A stretch of DNA of 64,000 nucleotides from Bordetella parapertussis (GTDB lineage: Bacteria > Acidobacteriota > Terriglobia > Bryobacterales > Bryobacteraceae), in contig CALQCC020000024.1 in the NCBI GenBank assembly GCA_943328975.2, forward strand, positions 1 to 64,000, written 5' to 3'. This document shows positions 9,761 through 18,205 of this stretch, in pieces; position 1 is the stretch's first letter; each line of letters opens with the position of its first letter. Under the pieces are notes generated by a model. It was not told the DNA's origin. It saw nothing but the letters and a program-made list of their open reading frames with translations, and ran no database searches. A program made the translations under genes and the position numbers.

Positions 9761-11086
9761 ATGTTTAACACAAAGAAACATATTTCCCGCAGAACCGTAC
9801 TCAAGGGATCCGGTGTTAGCCTGGCCCTACCGTTCCTGAGCGCCATGGTTCCGGCCTCCACGGCGCTGGCGCAGACCGCTGCGAATCCCAAGTTGCGCGC
9901 GGGCTTCTTCTACATCCCTCATGGCGCGATCATGCACAACACGAAGTTCGGCCCGGCGCAGGATCGCTGGACGCCGAGCGGGTCGGGTGCCGATTACAAA
10001 CTGAACGAGATTACGTCGCCGTTGGAGCCGTTCAAGAAGTACACCACCTCCTTTGGCAACATGGAAAATGCGGCCGCAGCAGGCTCGGTTCACGTCCGCA
10101 ATCCAGCAACGTGGTTGAGCGCGACGCTGCCGGTCGGCAACAACATGGCCACCACGCTGGACCAGGAGATGGCGAAGTTCATCGGCAAGGACACGCCGTT
10201 CCCCTCGTTGGAACTTGCGTCGGAGACCACGGTGCAGGTAGCCGCAGGCAACGGCGGAGCCTTCACTACACTGGCGTTCCGCGACGAACATACGCCGCTG
10301 CCGATGGAGTACAACCCGCGCAAGGTATTCTTGCAGCTGTTCGGCGAAGGAGAAACTCCGCAGGAACGCATCGCGACAGCGCGCCAGTCCAACAGCATCC
10401 TGGACATGATCCTGGACCGCACCAAGAAATTGGAGAGCGAACTGGGCAGCGAAGACCGCGCGATTCTGGACGCCTATCTGACCAACGTTCGCGAAATTGA
10501 GCGGCGCGCCAAGATGACCGGCAACTCCAACCTTTCGGCGATCAAGATCCCTAACGCCCCCATCGGCGAGCTGGAAGATTTCGCTGAGCAGGTGAAGCTG
10601 ATGTACGACCTTCTCACCCTGTCGTATCAGGCCGACCTGACCCGCGTTGCCACCTACGTCACCGTCGCCGAAGGCACCAACCGTACCTATCCGTTCCTCA
10701 ACGTCACCGACGGCTTCCACCCGGTTTCGCACCACGGAGATTTGCCCGAGCGCCTCGAGAAGTTGGTCAAGATCCAGAAGTGGCACATGCAGATGTTTGC
10801 CGACTTCGTGAAGAAGATGGCGGATACGCCGGACGGACAGGGTTCGCTTCTGGACCATTCGATCTTTATGTACGGGTCGAACATGAGCAACTCCAACCAG
10901 CACAGTAATTACCCTGTGCCGAACCTCATCGTGGGCGGCGGCAATGGGAAGTTGAAGCAAGGCGGCCAACACCTGGTGCTACCGGAGCACACGCCGCTCG
11001 CGAACCTCCACCTGACGCTGATGCAGAAGGTCGGGCTGCAGCGCGACAAGTTCGGCGACAGCACCGGTATGATCTCGGAAATCTAA
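9761..11086 (+). CDS. Tat-exported DUF1552-family protein
   Basis: This 441-residue protein has a twin-arginine signal (SRRTVLKGSG, Arg10-Arg11) and a hydrophobic stretch ending ALAQ. The remainder matches the DUF1552 family, which is almost always encoded beside DUF1592 proteins, as here. GGAG lies seven bases before the ATG. Tat export implies folding in the cytoplasm, often with a cofactor, but no cofactor motif is obvious. The C-terminal half carries YGSNMSNSNQHSNYPVPN and GGNGKLKQGGQH, resembling the metal-site loops of the sulfatase-like DUF1501/1552 group; this resemblance is tentative. The stop overlaps the next ATG (TAATG). Confidence 0.88.
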   Translation: MFNTKKHISRRTVLKGSGVSLALPFLSAMVPASTALAQTAANPKLRAGFFYIPHGAIMHNTKFGPAQDRWTPSGSGADYKLNEITSPLEPFKKYTTSFGNMENAAAAGSVHVRNPATWLSATLPVGNNMATTLDQEMAKFIGKDTPFPSLELASETTVQVAAGNGGAFTTLAFRDEHTPLPMEYNPRKVFLQLFGEGETPQERIATARQSNSILDMILDRTKKLESELGSEDRAILDAYLTNVREIERRAKMTGNSNLSAIKIPNAPIGELEDFAEQVKLMYDLLTLSYQADLTRVATYVTVAEGTNRTYPFLNVTDGFHPVSHHGDLPERLEKLVKIQKWHMQMFADFVKKMADTPDGQGSLLDHSIFMYGSNMSNSNQHSNYPVPNLIVGGGNGKLKQGGQHLVLPEHTPLANLHLTLMQKVGLQRDKFGDSTGMISEI

Positions 11087-12015
11087 TGGTCAACGTGGGA
11101 GTCAACGTGAATCGCAGAGAACTTTTGAAGGGCGCGGCTGCTGGCGCTGTTGCGTTGTGGGCGCCCCGGCTGCTTAAGGCCCAACAGGGCCTGACCAAAC
11201 TTACCGACAAGCTGGCCGTAATCGATGCGGGCGGTGCCAACGTGACCGCATTCGTCACCAGCGAAGGCTTGGTGGTGGTGGATAGCGGAGCCCCGAAGTC
11301 CGGCGACGCGGTGATGGCCGCGCTAAAGGGCTTGGCCCCCAACGCCAAGGTCACCACGCTGTTAAACACCCACTATCATGTGGACCAGACCGCCAATAAC
11401 GAAATGTTCGCGGCCCAGGGAGCGAAGCTCATCTCCCAGAAGCGCACGAAAGAGTGGCTGTCCCGGGATTACTGGGACCCGGCCGTGGAACAGTATGTGA
11501 AGGCGCGCCCCAAAGCTGCCTGGCCCACCGAAACATTCGTCGACAAGGGAACGTTGAAGATCGGTGGCGAGGAGCTCGACTACGGTTACCTGCTGATGGC
11601 GCATACCTCCGGCGACGCCTACGTCCATTTCAAGAGCGCGAATGTGATTGCCGTGGGCGATGTAGCGTCACCTGTGCGCGATCCGGAACTTGACTGGTTC
11701 ACCGGAGGCTGGGTGGGCGGTCGTACGGATTCGATGGACCTGCTGCTGAAGATCAGCAACGATCAGACTAAGTTCATTCCGGCGTATGGTCCTGCGATGA
11801 CCAAAGCGGAGTTCAAGGCTGAGCGCGACATGATGGAAGAAATTCGGCAGCGGATCTACGACCGGGTTCGCGGCGGCGAAGGGCCGAAGGACATGCTGGA
11901 AGGCGGCGCGCTCGACGGACTGCCTCGCAAGTGGAAAGACCCGATGAAGTTTTTGTACGCGGCAGCGAAGGGCGGCTGGGCTTTCCACGATAAGCTCGGT
12001 CCCAATGTTGTTTAG
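11086..12015 (+). CDS. Tat-exported MBL-fold protein with altered metal ligands
   Basis: This 309-residue metallo-beta-lactamase-fold protein has a twin-arginine signal (NRRELLKGAAAG). The metal loop reads NTHYHVDQ (about 94-101): His-x-His-x-Asp is kept, but the usual final His is Gln. A later AHTSGDAYVHF supplies a histidine. The last ligand region is PAYGPAMT where many relatives have a PGHG-like His. It may bind one metal or use different ligands. An alternative GTG start at 11107 has GGGAG five bases upstream and would still keep the Arg pair; the ATG at 11086 overlaps the DUF1552 stop by one base. Substrate unknown. Confidence 0.85.
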   Translation: MVNVGVNVNRRELLKGAAAGAVALWAPRLLKAQQGLTKLTDKLAVIDAGGANVTAFVTSEGLVVVDSGAPKSGDAVMAALKGLAPNAKVTTLLNTHYHVDQTANNEMFAAQGAKLISQKRTKEWLSRDYWDPAVEQYVKARPKAAWPTETFVDKGTLKIGGEELDYGYLLMAHTSGDAYVHFKSANVIAVGDVASPVRDPELDWFTGGWVGGRTDSMDLLLKISNDQTKFIPAYGPAMTKAEFKAERDMMEEIRQRIYDRVRGGEGPKDMLEGGALDGLPRKWKDPMKFLYAAAKGGWAFHDKLGPNVV

Positions 12016-12045
12016 GGATGTCGTTTAGGAGATGTTGTTTAGGAG
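12005..12045 (+). repeat. Triple tandem repeat spanning a stop codon and ribosome site
   Basis: Three consecutive units read ATGTTGTTTAGGG (12005-12017), ATGTCGTTTAGGAG (12018-12031) and ATGTTGTTTAGGAG (12032-12045). The first contains the last codons and TAG stop of the MBL-fold gene. The last provides the AGGAGG ribosome site of the ankyrin gene. The repeat fills the whole gap between the two genes. Confidence 0.9.
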
Positions 12046-12051
12046 GCATGC

Positions 12052-13758
12052 GTGAAGCGTTTTAAGATTGTCGTTCTGTCGGTGGCCGCGGCGGCCGCTC
12101 TGATTGCGGTGCAGGCAGTTCTCGCGCAGGCCCCCAAGGATCTGGCAACCGCTATTCAGTCGGGCGCAACCAAGCAGGCTCTGGAACAAATTCGTGCGGG
12201 AGCGGACGTCCAGCAGGCGCAGGGCGATGGCACCACTCCACTGCTATGGGCGATCAATCGCTCCGATTACGAAGTGGCGGCGGCGCTCCTCGAGAAGAAG
12301 GCGAATCCGAACGTCGGCAATGAGTTCGGCGCACTGCCTCTGACAGAAGCCGTCCGCCTGAACGACGCCCGCATGGTCAAGATGTTGCTGGACGCCGGAG
12401 CGAAAGTGGATTCGGCCAATCCGGATGACGAGACTGCGTTGATGCTCGCCATCAAGGGCGGAAACCTGCCCATGGTGGAGACGCTGGTCAACGCCGGTGC
12501 CAAGGTTAATATTATCGAGAAGTTCCACAACCAAACACCGCTGATCTACGCAGCCTCGGCCGGTAACGCCGGCCTGGTGAAGTTGCTGCTTTCCAAGGGA
12601 GCGGACATCAAGCCACGTTCGCTGTACACGGATTGGCCCAGCCAGGTGACCAGTGAGCCGCGCGTGCAGTATCGCTCGGTGGGCGGATTGAATGCCTTGA
12701 TGTATGCGATTCGCGCTGGCTGCTACTCCTGCGTGGAACAGTTGGTCGCAGCGGGAGCGGACATCAATTTCCCGACTCCGGAAGGCATCACTCCGTTGAT
12801 GCTCGCTTTGGACAACTCGCATAACGAAGTAGCGAAGTTTCTGATGGACAAAGGTGCCAATCTCGATGTTTGGGATTGGTGGGGACGGACGCCGCTGTGG
12901 ATCGCCGTGGACCGCAAGCCTGCCGCCGTTGGGGTTGCCGCACTGGGCGGCGCTGCCAGAGGTGGTGCTGGAGCTGCCAAGGGCGGCCCAGGCGCCGCCA
13001 AGGGTGGTCCGGGTGGTGGTGGTCGTGCCGGAGGTGCGCCAGCTGCTGTGCGTGATCCGAATGCGCCCCCTCCTGTTTCCAGCATGGAGCTGATTAATCG
13101 GTTGCTGGCCGCCGGTGCCGATCCGAATCCGGAGATGAATTTCCATCGTCCCAATGCTCCTGGCCGGGGTCGTTTCGGCGATAACCAGGTGAGCACGGGT
13201 ACGACGGCTCTGTTCCGCGCGGTTCAGTTGGACGATCTGGAGGTGGCTGAACTTCTGCTGAAAAAAGGGGCGAATCCAAACATCAACGCCATGGGCTACA
13301 CGGCCTTTGGGATAGCCGCCAATAACGGTCCGAACGGTCGCGGCGGAGGCGGCGGACCGGTGAACCTAGCGCTGCTGAACCTGCTCGCCCAGCACGGCGC
13401 TGACGTGAACGCCAAGATCAACGGCACACTGAGCAACTCATTTCATATTGGCTACGGCAACACGAATGACGGCGTCAACAGCAAGGAGGGCACTTCTGCA
13501 CTCCATGAGGCGGCGCGGAACGGCCGGTTGGATTTGGTACGGTATTTGATCGATCTTGGTGCGGACCCGAACCTGCTTGATGGGGACGGGCAGAAGCCGA
13601 TCGATGTTATCGGGAAGGTCCGCGGAGTTGCGGCGGCGAATGGTCCAGCGACTCCCGCTGCCGGCAAGGGCAAAGGTGGTCCGGGAGTGAACCAAGCTGC
13701 ACTGGCCGAAATCCGCACGCTGCTACAGTCGGCGTCCGCCAAGCCTGCGTCTCGGTAG
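12052..13758 (+). CDS. Exported ankyrin-repeat protein with a Gly-rich insert
   Basis: This 568-residue protein begins with a signal peptide (to about ALAQA, 1-26) followed by ankyrin repeats. Repeat cores include GTTPLLWAINRSDYEVAAAL, ETALMLAIKGGNLPMVETL, QTPLIYAASAGNAGLVKLL, ITPLMLALDNSHNEVAKFL and TSALHEAARNGRLDLVRYL. A low-complexity Gly/Ala/Lys/Pro-rich linker at about 296-345 separates two repeat blocks. The start is GTG at 12052, with AGGAGG five bases upstream; an ATG four bases earlier closes at once. It is the last gene of the DUF1592-DUF1552-MBL operon, and a scaffold role for the exported partners is inference. Confidence 0.9.
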   Translation: MKRFKIVVLSVAAAAALIAVQAVLAQAPKDLATAIQSGATKQALEQIRAGADVQQAQGDGTTPLLWAINRSDYEVAAALLEKKANPNVGNEFGALPLTEAVRLNDARMVKMLLDAGAKVDSANPDDETALMLAIKGGNLPMVETLVNAGAKVNIIEKFHNQTPLIYAASAGNAGLVKLLLSKGADIKPRSLYTDWPSQVTSEPRVQYRSVGGLNALMYAIRAGCYSCVEQLVAAGADINFPTPEGITPLMLALDNSHNEVAKFLMDKGANLDVWDWWGRTPLWIAVDRKPAAVGVAALGGAARGGAGAAKGGPGAAKGGPGGGGRAGGAPAAVRDPNAPPPVSSMELINRLLAAGADPNPEMNFHRPNAPGRGRFGDNQVSTGTTALFRAVQLDDLEVAELLLKKGANPNINAMGYTAFGIAANNGPNGRGGGGGPVNLALLNLLAQHGADVNAKINGTLSNSFHIGYGNTNDGVNSKEGTSALHEAARNGRLDLVRYLIDLGADPNLLDGDGQKPIDVIGKVRGVAAANGPATPAAGKGKGGPGVNQAALAEIRTLLQSASAKPASR

Positions 13759-13794
13759 ATTCGCAGCACGGTGTTTCAAACAAGCAAGAAAGAA

Positions 13795-13870
13795 TGGTGA
13801 GCCGGGCGGGACTCGAACCCGCGACCACCGCATTAAAAGTGCGATGCTCTACCAACTGAGCTACCGGCCC
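13795..13870 (-). tRNA. tRNA-Lys (anticodon UUU)
   Basis: The reverse strand folds as a complete 76-base tRNA. The acceptor GGGCCGG pairs with CCGGCTC (one G-U), the D-stem is GCTC/GAGC, the anticodon loop CTTTTAA lies in the stem TCGCA/TGCGG, and the T-arm is GCGGG-TTCGAGT-CCCGC. The discriminator is A and the CCA is encoded. Anticodon TTT reads lysine codons. It lies between convergent protein genes and shows no sign of element insertion at its 3' end. Confidence 0.97.
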
Positions 13871-13913
13871 TCATCTGCGCGCACGAACGGCAAGCGCGCC
13901 AAGGTGGGAGCTT

Positions 13914-15617
13914 TTATTGTAACGCGCGAGTCACCGCTGAGGCCAGTTCCGCGAGGCCTGCGCGCACATCTTTTCCTAAATGAATGCGGAGCCAGCGTCG
14001 TCCGCGCTCCTTCAGAACCTCGAGATCGCCTTGGGCTTGGGCGGCTTTTACGACGCCAAAGGTGTATTTTTGGCCCGGAACGGGCACATCTTCGGCGTCA
14101 TCGGCTGTGATTTGGATGAAGACTCCGCCTGCGGGTCCACCTTTGTAGGCCTGACCGGTGGAATGCAAAAAGCGGGGGCCGAAGCCTAGACACGTGGCCG
14201 CTTTGGTCCGGTTGCGAATATGTTCGCGCGCTGCGTTCAGGACTGCTTCGTTATGCGGCGTCATTTCGACGTAGGCCAGTAGCGCAACATAACCAGCGGG
14301 GCGCATCTTCCCCAGCACGAATTCGCCTTGCGCAATGTCGCTGAGGTGGCGTTTGAGGGCGGTGACGAGGGTGCGCTCGGGCGTATCGCCGTAGACCTTG
14401 ATACCCTTTTCTTCGAACAGCGGTTCTTCGGGCGGGAGGGCTCCGGTTTCTTCGAAGGCGGTGGTGAGTTTCTTGGTCTCGATCTTGCTCGCTTCGACGT
14501 CGGGCTGATCGAAAGGGTTGATGCCGAGGATGGCACCGGCGATGGCTGTAGCGATTTCCCAGCGGAAAAATTCAGCGCCGATTTGATACGCATCCGCAAC
14601 GGCGATGCGTACAACGGGGAAGCCCGCGGTTTCGAGAGCCGTGATGGCGGAATCTTGCGCGCGATCGGCGGCCTTGTCCAGTCGCAAATAGGCGAAGACG
14701 CGATCCTTGCCGTACTGGCCCGGAGCGGCGAGCGGCTCGCGGTCCACGGGGATGATGCCTTTGCCCTCTTTGCCGGTGGATTCGGCGACCAGTTGTTCCA
14801 TCCATGCTCCCAGGTCGCGGATGCCTGGCGAACACACGATGGTGAGTTTATCGCGGCCGGCGAGGGCCAGCGAGCCGAGGAACGCTCCTAGCAACAGACC
14901 GGGGTTTTGATCTGCCGGTTGCCACGGGGAACACTCTTGGGTCATGGCGCGTGCGGAATCGAGCAACCGGAACGTATCGATGCCCATGGCGGCTGCGGGG
15001 ATCATGCCAAAATCCGACAGCGCGGAGTAGCGACCTCCGATGGAGGGAACGCCATGGAAGATGTGCGCGAACTTGTCGTCGCGCGCGACCTGTTCCATCT
15101 TGGAGCCGGGGTCCGTGATGGCGATGAAGCGGCTGCCATCGCGGCCTGCGCGTTCGAAGAAATGTTGTTTGAAAATATTGGGTTCGAGCGTGGAGCCAGA
15201 CTTACTGGAGACGATGAACAGAGTTCGCGCGAGGTTCACGCGTTTCTCAATGGATCGCACCTGCGCCGGGTCCGTGGAATCGAGGACGTGTAGGGGAGGG
15301 AAGCCGGGAATGGTTCCGAAGGAGCGAGCGAGCATTTCGGGGCACAGGCTGGAGCCGCCCATGCCGAGCAATACGATATCGGTGTACCCGCGTTGCCGTA
15401 CTTCGGCGGCGAACGTAGAGAAGCGGGCCAAATCTCCCCATTGTTGAGCGACGATGCCGAGCCAGCCTAGCCACTGGGCTTCGGTGGCGTTGCTCCACAG
15501 GGAGGCGTCGCGCTCCCATAGTCGACGGACTTTATCTTCGTTGGCCCAATCTTCGCAGGTGTTTTGGAATGCCGAGCGGAGCTCCGGCGGTAGGGAAAAC
15601 GTTCCAGTATAGGACAC
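13914..15617 (-). CDS. pgi: Glucose-6-phosphate isomerase (form resembling the PGI half of transaldolase-PGI fusions)
   Basis: This 567-residue protein interconverts glucose-6-phosphate and fructose-6-phosphate. The SIS-domain phosphate loop VSSKSGSTLEPN (about 147-158) and the glycine loop LLGMGGSSLCPEM (about 83-95) are clear. The sequence style (SLPPELRSAFQ start, compact loops) resembles the isomerase part of bifunctional transaldolase-PGI proteins more than the E. coli enzyme. No transaldolase domain precedes it here. Translation starts at GTG 15617, with GGAG a few bases upstream. It lies 45 bases downstream of the membrane-anchored protein of the glycolate operon and could be its last gene. 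Confidence 0.88.
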   Translation of the reverse strand: MSYTGTFSLPPELRSAFQNTCEDWANEDKVRRLWERDASLWSNATEAQWLGWLGIVAQQWGDLARFSTFAAEVRQRGYTDIVLLGMGGSSLCPEMLARSFGTIPGFPPLHVLDSTDPAQVRSIEKRVNLARTLFIVSSKSGSTLEPNIFKQHFFERAGRDGSRFIAITDPGSKMEQVARDDKFAHIFHGVPSIGGRYSALSDFGMIPAAAMGIDTFRLLDSARAMTQECSPWQPADQNPGLLLGAFLGSLALAGRDKLTIVCSPGIRDLGAWMEQLVAESTGKEGKGIIPVDREPLAAPGQYGKDRVFAYLRLDKAADRAQDSAITALETAGFPVVRIAVADAYQIGAEFFRWEIATAIAGAILGINPFDQPDVEASKIETKKLTTAFEETGALPPEEPLFEEKGIKVYGDTPERTLVTALKRHLSDIAQGEFVLGKMRPAGYVALLAYVEMTPHNEAVLNAAREHIRNRTKAATCLGFGPRFLHSTGQAYKGGPAGGVFIQITADDAEDVPVPGQKYTFGVVKAAQAQGDLEVLKERGRRWLRIHLGKDVRAGLAELASAVTRALQ

Positions 15618-15662
15618 TATGCTCCGATGTTAGCACTGGGCAGCCCCAGTATTGAGCCAGCC

Positions 15663-16226
15663 CTACTTTACGTAATCGTGCGATTCGTAGAAGCCCGTGA
15701 GCTTCAACGTGACGACGATGGGGTCGCCTGTCACGTTCAGCCAATACCAACCGTGTTTGCCGTCGAAGGGCGCGGTGAAGGCTCCGTTGGAGCTTTTCGT
15801 TTCTTGCTCTGTGAGGTAGCTTTTGGATTGAGTGGGGTCGGCTGGCTCGCCGTGGAAATCAAAGTAGACGGCGCCCTTGCTGACTTCCCAGCTATAGATG
15901 ATCGACTGGCCGGCTTTCATGACGGCTTTGTATTCGACCTCGCCATCGGGGCCGATGGGGATCTTAATCGTGTCGGTGCGGGGAGTGGTTGGGTAGGTGT
16001 GGACCGCCGTGGCTGCGGCGGGTGCTCCCGCGGGTGCGGTTTCAGGCGCGGGCGTGGCAGCGCGCGGTGTTGTGAGTTCCAGCAAGCCTGTTAGTCGCCC
16101 GAAGCCGGTCGGATCCTTGCGGTATTCGGCGGGCATCACGACGCAGACCACGATGACTGCTCCGATACCTGCGGCGATGGCTAAGCGAGCGAGTAGGCCG
16201 CCCTTGTTTGGCATTGTCGGTGTCAT
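15663..16226 (-). CDS. Membrane-anchored periplasmic protein of unknown function
   Basis: The chosen ATG at 16226 overlaps the stop of the HupE-like gene by four bases (ATGA), giving 187 residues; the longer upstream frame has no start signal. A single hydrophobic helix (about 10-32) is followed by an Ala/Pro-rich linker. A globular domain then holds VEYKAVMKAGQSIIYSWEVS, HGEP and a WYWLNVTGDPIVVTLKLTGF end, like a small beta-sandwich. The linker suggests the domain stands off the membrane. I do not recognise a named family. Strict coupling to the HupE-like gene suggests the two work together. Confidence 0.8.
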   Translation of the reverse strand: MTPTMPNKGGLLARLAIAAGIGAVIVVCVVMPAEYRKDPTGFGRLTGLLELTTPRAATPAPETAPAGAPAAATAVHTYPTTPRTDTIKIPIGPDGEVEYKAVMKAGQSIIYSWEVSKGAVYFDFHGEPADPTQSKSYLTEQETKSSNGAFTAPFDGKHGWYWLNVTGDPIVVTLKLTGFYESHDYVK

Positions 16227-16897
16227 GCGGCGGCTCCCCAAGCGTATCCGGCTAGTTGGTATCCAATGAGAATGAAGCCAGCGGTCATCAGGACCACGTT
16301 GGCGAGTACAGCGTGACGGAGGAACCCGGAAGTCCGCCGCCATTGAAGCATAAGAATGAGAATGACGCTGAGCGCCAGCAGCTGACCTAGCTCGACGCCC
16401 ACGTTGAAGGAAATCATGTTCGAGACTAAGCCGTCGGTGGACAGGTTGAACTCCTGCAATTTTGTCGCGAGGCCGAAGCCGTGGATCAATCCGAAGCCGA
16501 GAACGGCGAGCTTGGTGTTGGGCTGGAAGCCAAGCAGCGTCTTAAACCCATCAAGGTTGTCGAAGGCTTTGTAGACCACCGAGAGTCCGATCAGCGCGTC
16601 GACCAAGTAGGGGTTCACGTGGATGCCGCTCAACACGCCGGTCAGCAAGGTGATGCTGTGGCCGACCGCGAAGCAAGTGACATAGACCGCTACATCTTTC
16701 ATACGGTAGAGGAAGAAGATCACACCGAACAGGAACAGCAGGTGATCGTAGCCGGTCACCATGTGTTTGGCTCCCAAGTAGAGGAACGGTCCGGGGTGTG
16801 CACCCGTGACGGCTTTGAGGAAGTCGGCGTCGCGGCCCTGCACCGTGTGGGCGAAGACGGAGTTGGCAGCCAACAGTAGAGTGAGGAGCAGGCGCAT
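16223..16897 (-). CDS. HupE/UreJ-type membrane protein
   Basis: This 224-residue protein has a signal-like first helix ending FAHT and about six further hydrophobic segments. The HupE/UreJ motifs are present: HMVTGYDHLLFLFGV (about 45-59), FAVGHSITLL, GLIHGFGLA and FNVGVELGQL, with conserved His residues inside the membrane that could bind a metal such as nickel, cobalt or copper. Relatives have been proposed as secondary metal transporters. GAGG lies just before the ATG. It follows glcF by 24 bases, so it is probably in the glycolate operon; why a metal transporter-like protein is there is unknown. Confidence 0.85.
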   Translation of the reverse strand: MRLLLTLLLAANSVFAHTVQGRDADFLKAVTGAHPGPFLYLGAKHMVTGYDHLLFLFGVIFFLYRMKDVAVYVTCFAVGHSITLLTGVLSGIHVNPYLVDALIGLSVVYKAFDNLDGFKTLLGFQPNTKLAVLGFGLIHGFGLATKLQEFNLSTDGLVSNMISFNVGVELGQLLALSVILILMLQWRRTSGFLRHAVLANVVLMTAGFILIGYQLAGYAWGAAA

Positions 16898-16921
16898 CGG
16901 CCTCTTAGTTTAGCGCAATGT

Positions 16922-18205
16922 CTACGGCTGCACGCCACGTATAGATGCGTCGATGACTTGGATCGTATGGAGGACGCGGGTTTTCGCTCCCTTGCGGTCC
17001 AGCGCGGACTGCAGTTGCAGCAGGCATCCGGGGTTGCCGGTGGCCACGAGGTCGGCATGCAGCGGCGCGATCCAGTCGGCCTTACGGTCGGCTAATTGTT
17101 GGGCTGTTTCCGGCTGCACCATGTTATAAATGCCAGCCGAGCCGCAGCACAAGGCCGCTTCGGGGATGTCCAAAATTCTTGTGCCTGGAATGGCGGAGAG
17201 CAGTGATCGCGGTTGCGTGCGGACCTTTTGCGCGTGTTGCAGGTGGCAGGAATCGTGATAGGCGACGCGTGCGTTCACGGCGTGGCGCGGGGCACGAGGT
17301 CCGAGTTCGACCAGGAATTCTGACACGTCGCGACATTTGGCGGAGAAACGTTTCGCGCGTTCGGCGTATTGCGGATCGTCGCGGAGCTGATGGCCGTACT
17401 CGCGCACGTTGGATCCGCAGCCGCCGGCGTTGGTGATGATGACGTCGACGTTAGCGCGTTCAAACTCGTCGATCATGCGGCGGGCATGGTCCAGCGCGGG
17501 TGCTTCTTCGCCGGCATGGATTTGCAGAGCTCCGCAGCAACCTTGGGTTTTCGGGGCGACGACTTCGCAGCCTTCTGCGACTAGGACGCGCACGGTGGCG
17601 GCGTTAATTTCGGAGAGGAACTCGCGTTGCACGCAGCCGAGTTGTAGGCCAACACGTTTTCGTTTCGTGCCCGTCGCAGGGGTGAGCGCCGCGATCTCTT
17701 GATGCTCGCCGAGCTTGGGTAGCAACGTCTCCATGGTTGCGAGGCGATCGGGCAGAAGCTTGAAAAGTCCGATCCCGCGCAGCAGGCTCTGCAAGCCGGA
17801 GCGTTGATAGAACTGCAACAGCGGTCTCATGACGCGCAGTCGTCCCACGTTCGGGAACAGACTGAAGATCATCTGCCGATGGAAACGCTCCGCACCGGTG
17901 CGGGGCTGGCGGCGTTCGATTTGCGCGCGCGTGGCTTCGATGAGTTTTCCGTAATCGACACCAGAGGGGCAGGCGGTCATGCACGACATGCAGCCGAGGC
18001 ATTTGTCCATATGCTCCACCCAACGCGGCGTCATGTCGGTGGTGCCCTCGCTGGCCATCTTGATCAAGTAGATGCGGCCGCGCGGGGAATCCATTTCTTC
18101 GCCCCACAGCGCGTACGTGGGACACGCGGGTAGACAAAAGCCGCAGTGGACACACTGATTGATGAGGGCGGGTTCGGGCGGGTGGTGCTGATCGAAGGCT
18201 GCCAT
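16922..18205 (-). CDS. glcF: Glycolate oxidase iron-sulfur subunit GlcF
   Basis: This 427-residue subunit passes electrons from glycolate oxidation. Two 4Fe-4S motifs are near the N-terminus: CVHCGFCLPACPTY and CLGCMSCMTACPSG. Two CCG domains follow (GCCGALQIHAG and ALCCGSAGIYN), the fold that binds an additional cluster or docks to a quinone-reducing partner. The start is ATG 18205, which overlaps the glcE stop by one base (TGATG); the longer frame to 18307 lies inside glcE. Order glcD-glcE-glcF and the coupling match the three-subunit glycolate dehydrogenase of bacteria. Confidence 0.94.
   Translation of the reverse strand: MAAFDQHHPPEPALINQCVHCGFCLPACPTYALWGEEMDSPRGRIYLIKMASEGTTDMTPRWVEHMDKCLGCMSCMTACPSGVDYGKLIEATRAQIERRQPRTGAERFHRQMIFSLFPNVGRLRVMRPLLQFYQRSGLQSLLRGIGLFKLLPDRLATMETLLPKLGEHQEIAALTPATGTKRKRVGLQLGCVQREFLSEINAATVRVLVAEGCEVVAPKTQGCCGALQIHAGEEAPALDHARRMIDEFERANVDVIITNAGGCGSNVREYGHQLRDDPQYAERAKRFSAKCRDVSEFLVELGPRAPRHAVNARVAYHDSCHLQHAQKVRTQPRSLLSAIPGTRILDIPEAALCCGSAGIYNMVQPETAQQLADRKADWIAPLHADLVATGNPGCLLQLQSALDRKGAKTRVLHTIQVIDASIRGVQP

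Noticed and set aside
9827-10972. Long 381-codon frame opposite the DUF1552 gene
   Set aside because: Low-complexity Arg/Gly/Val composition and full overlap with a well-supported Tat-exported protein mark it as a shadow.
15635-15650. Terminator between the anchored-protein gene and pgi
   Set aside because: ACTGGG/CCCAGT can form a six-bp stem but no T-tract follows on the minus strand.
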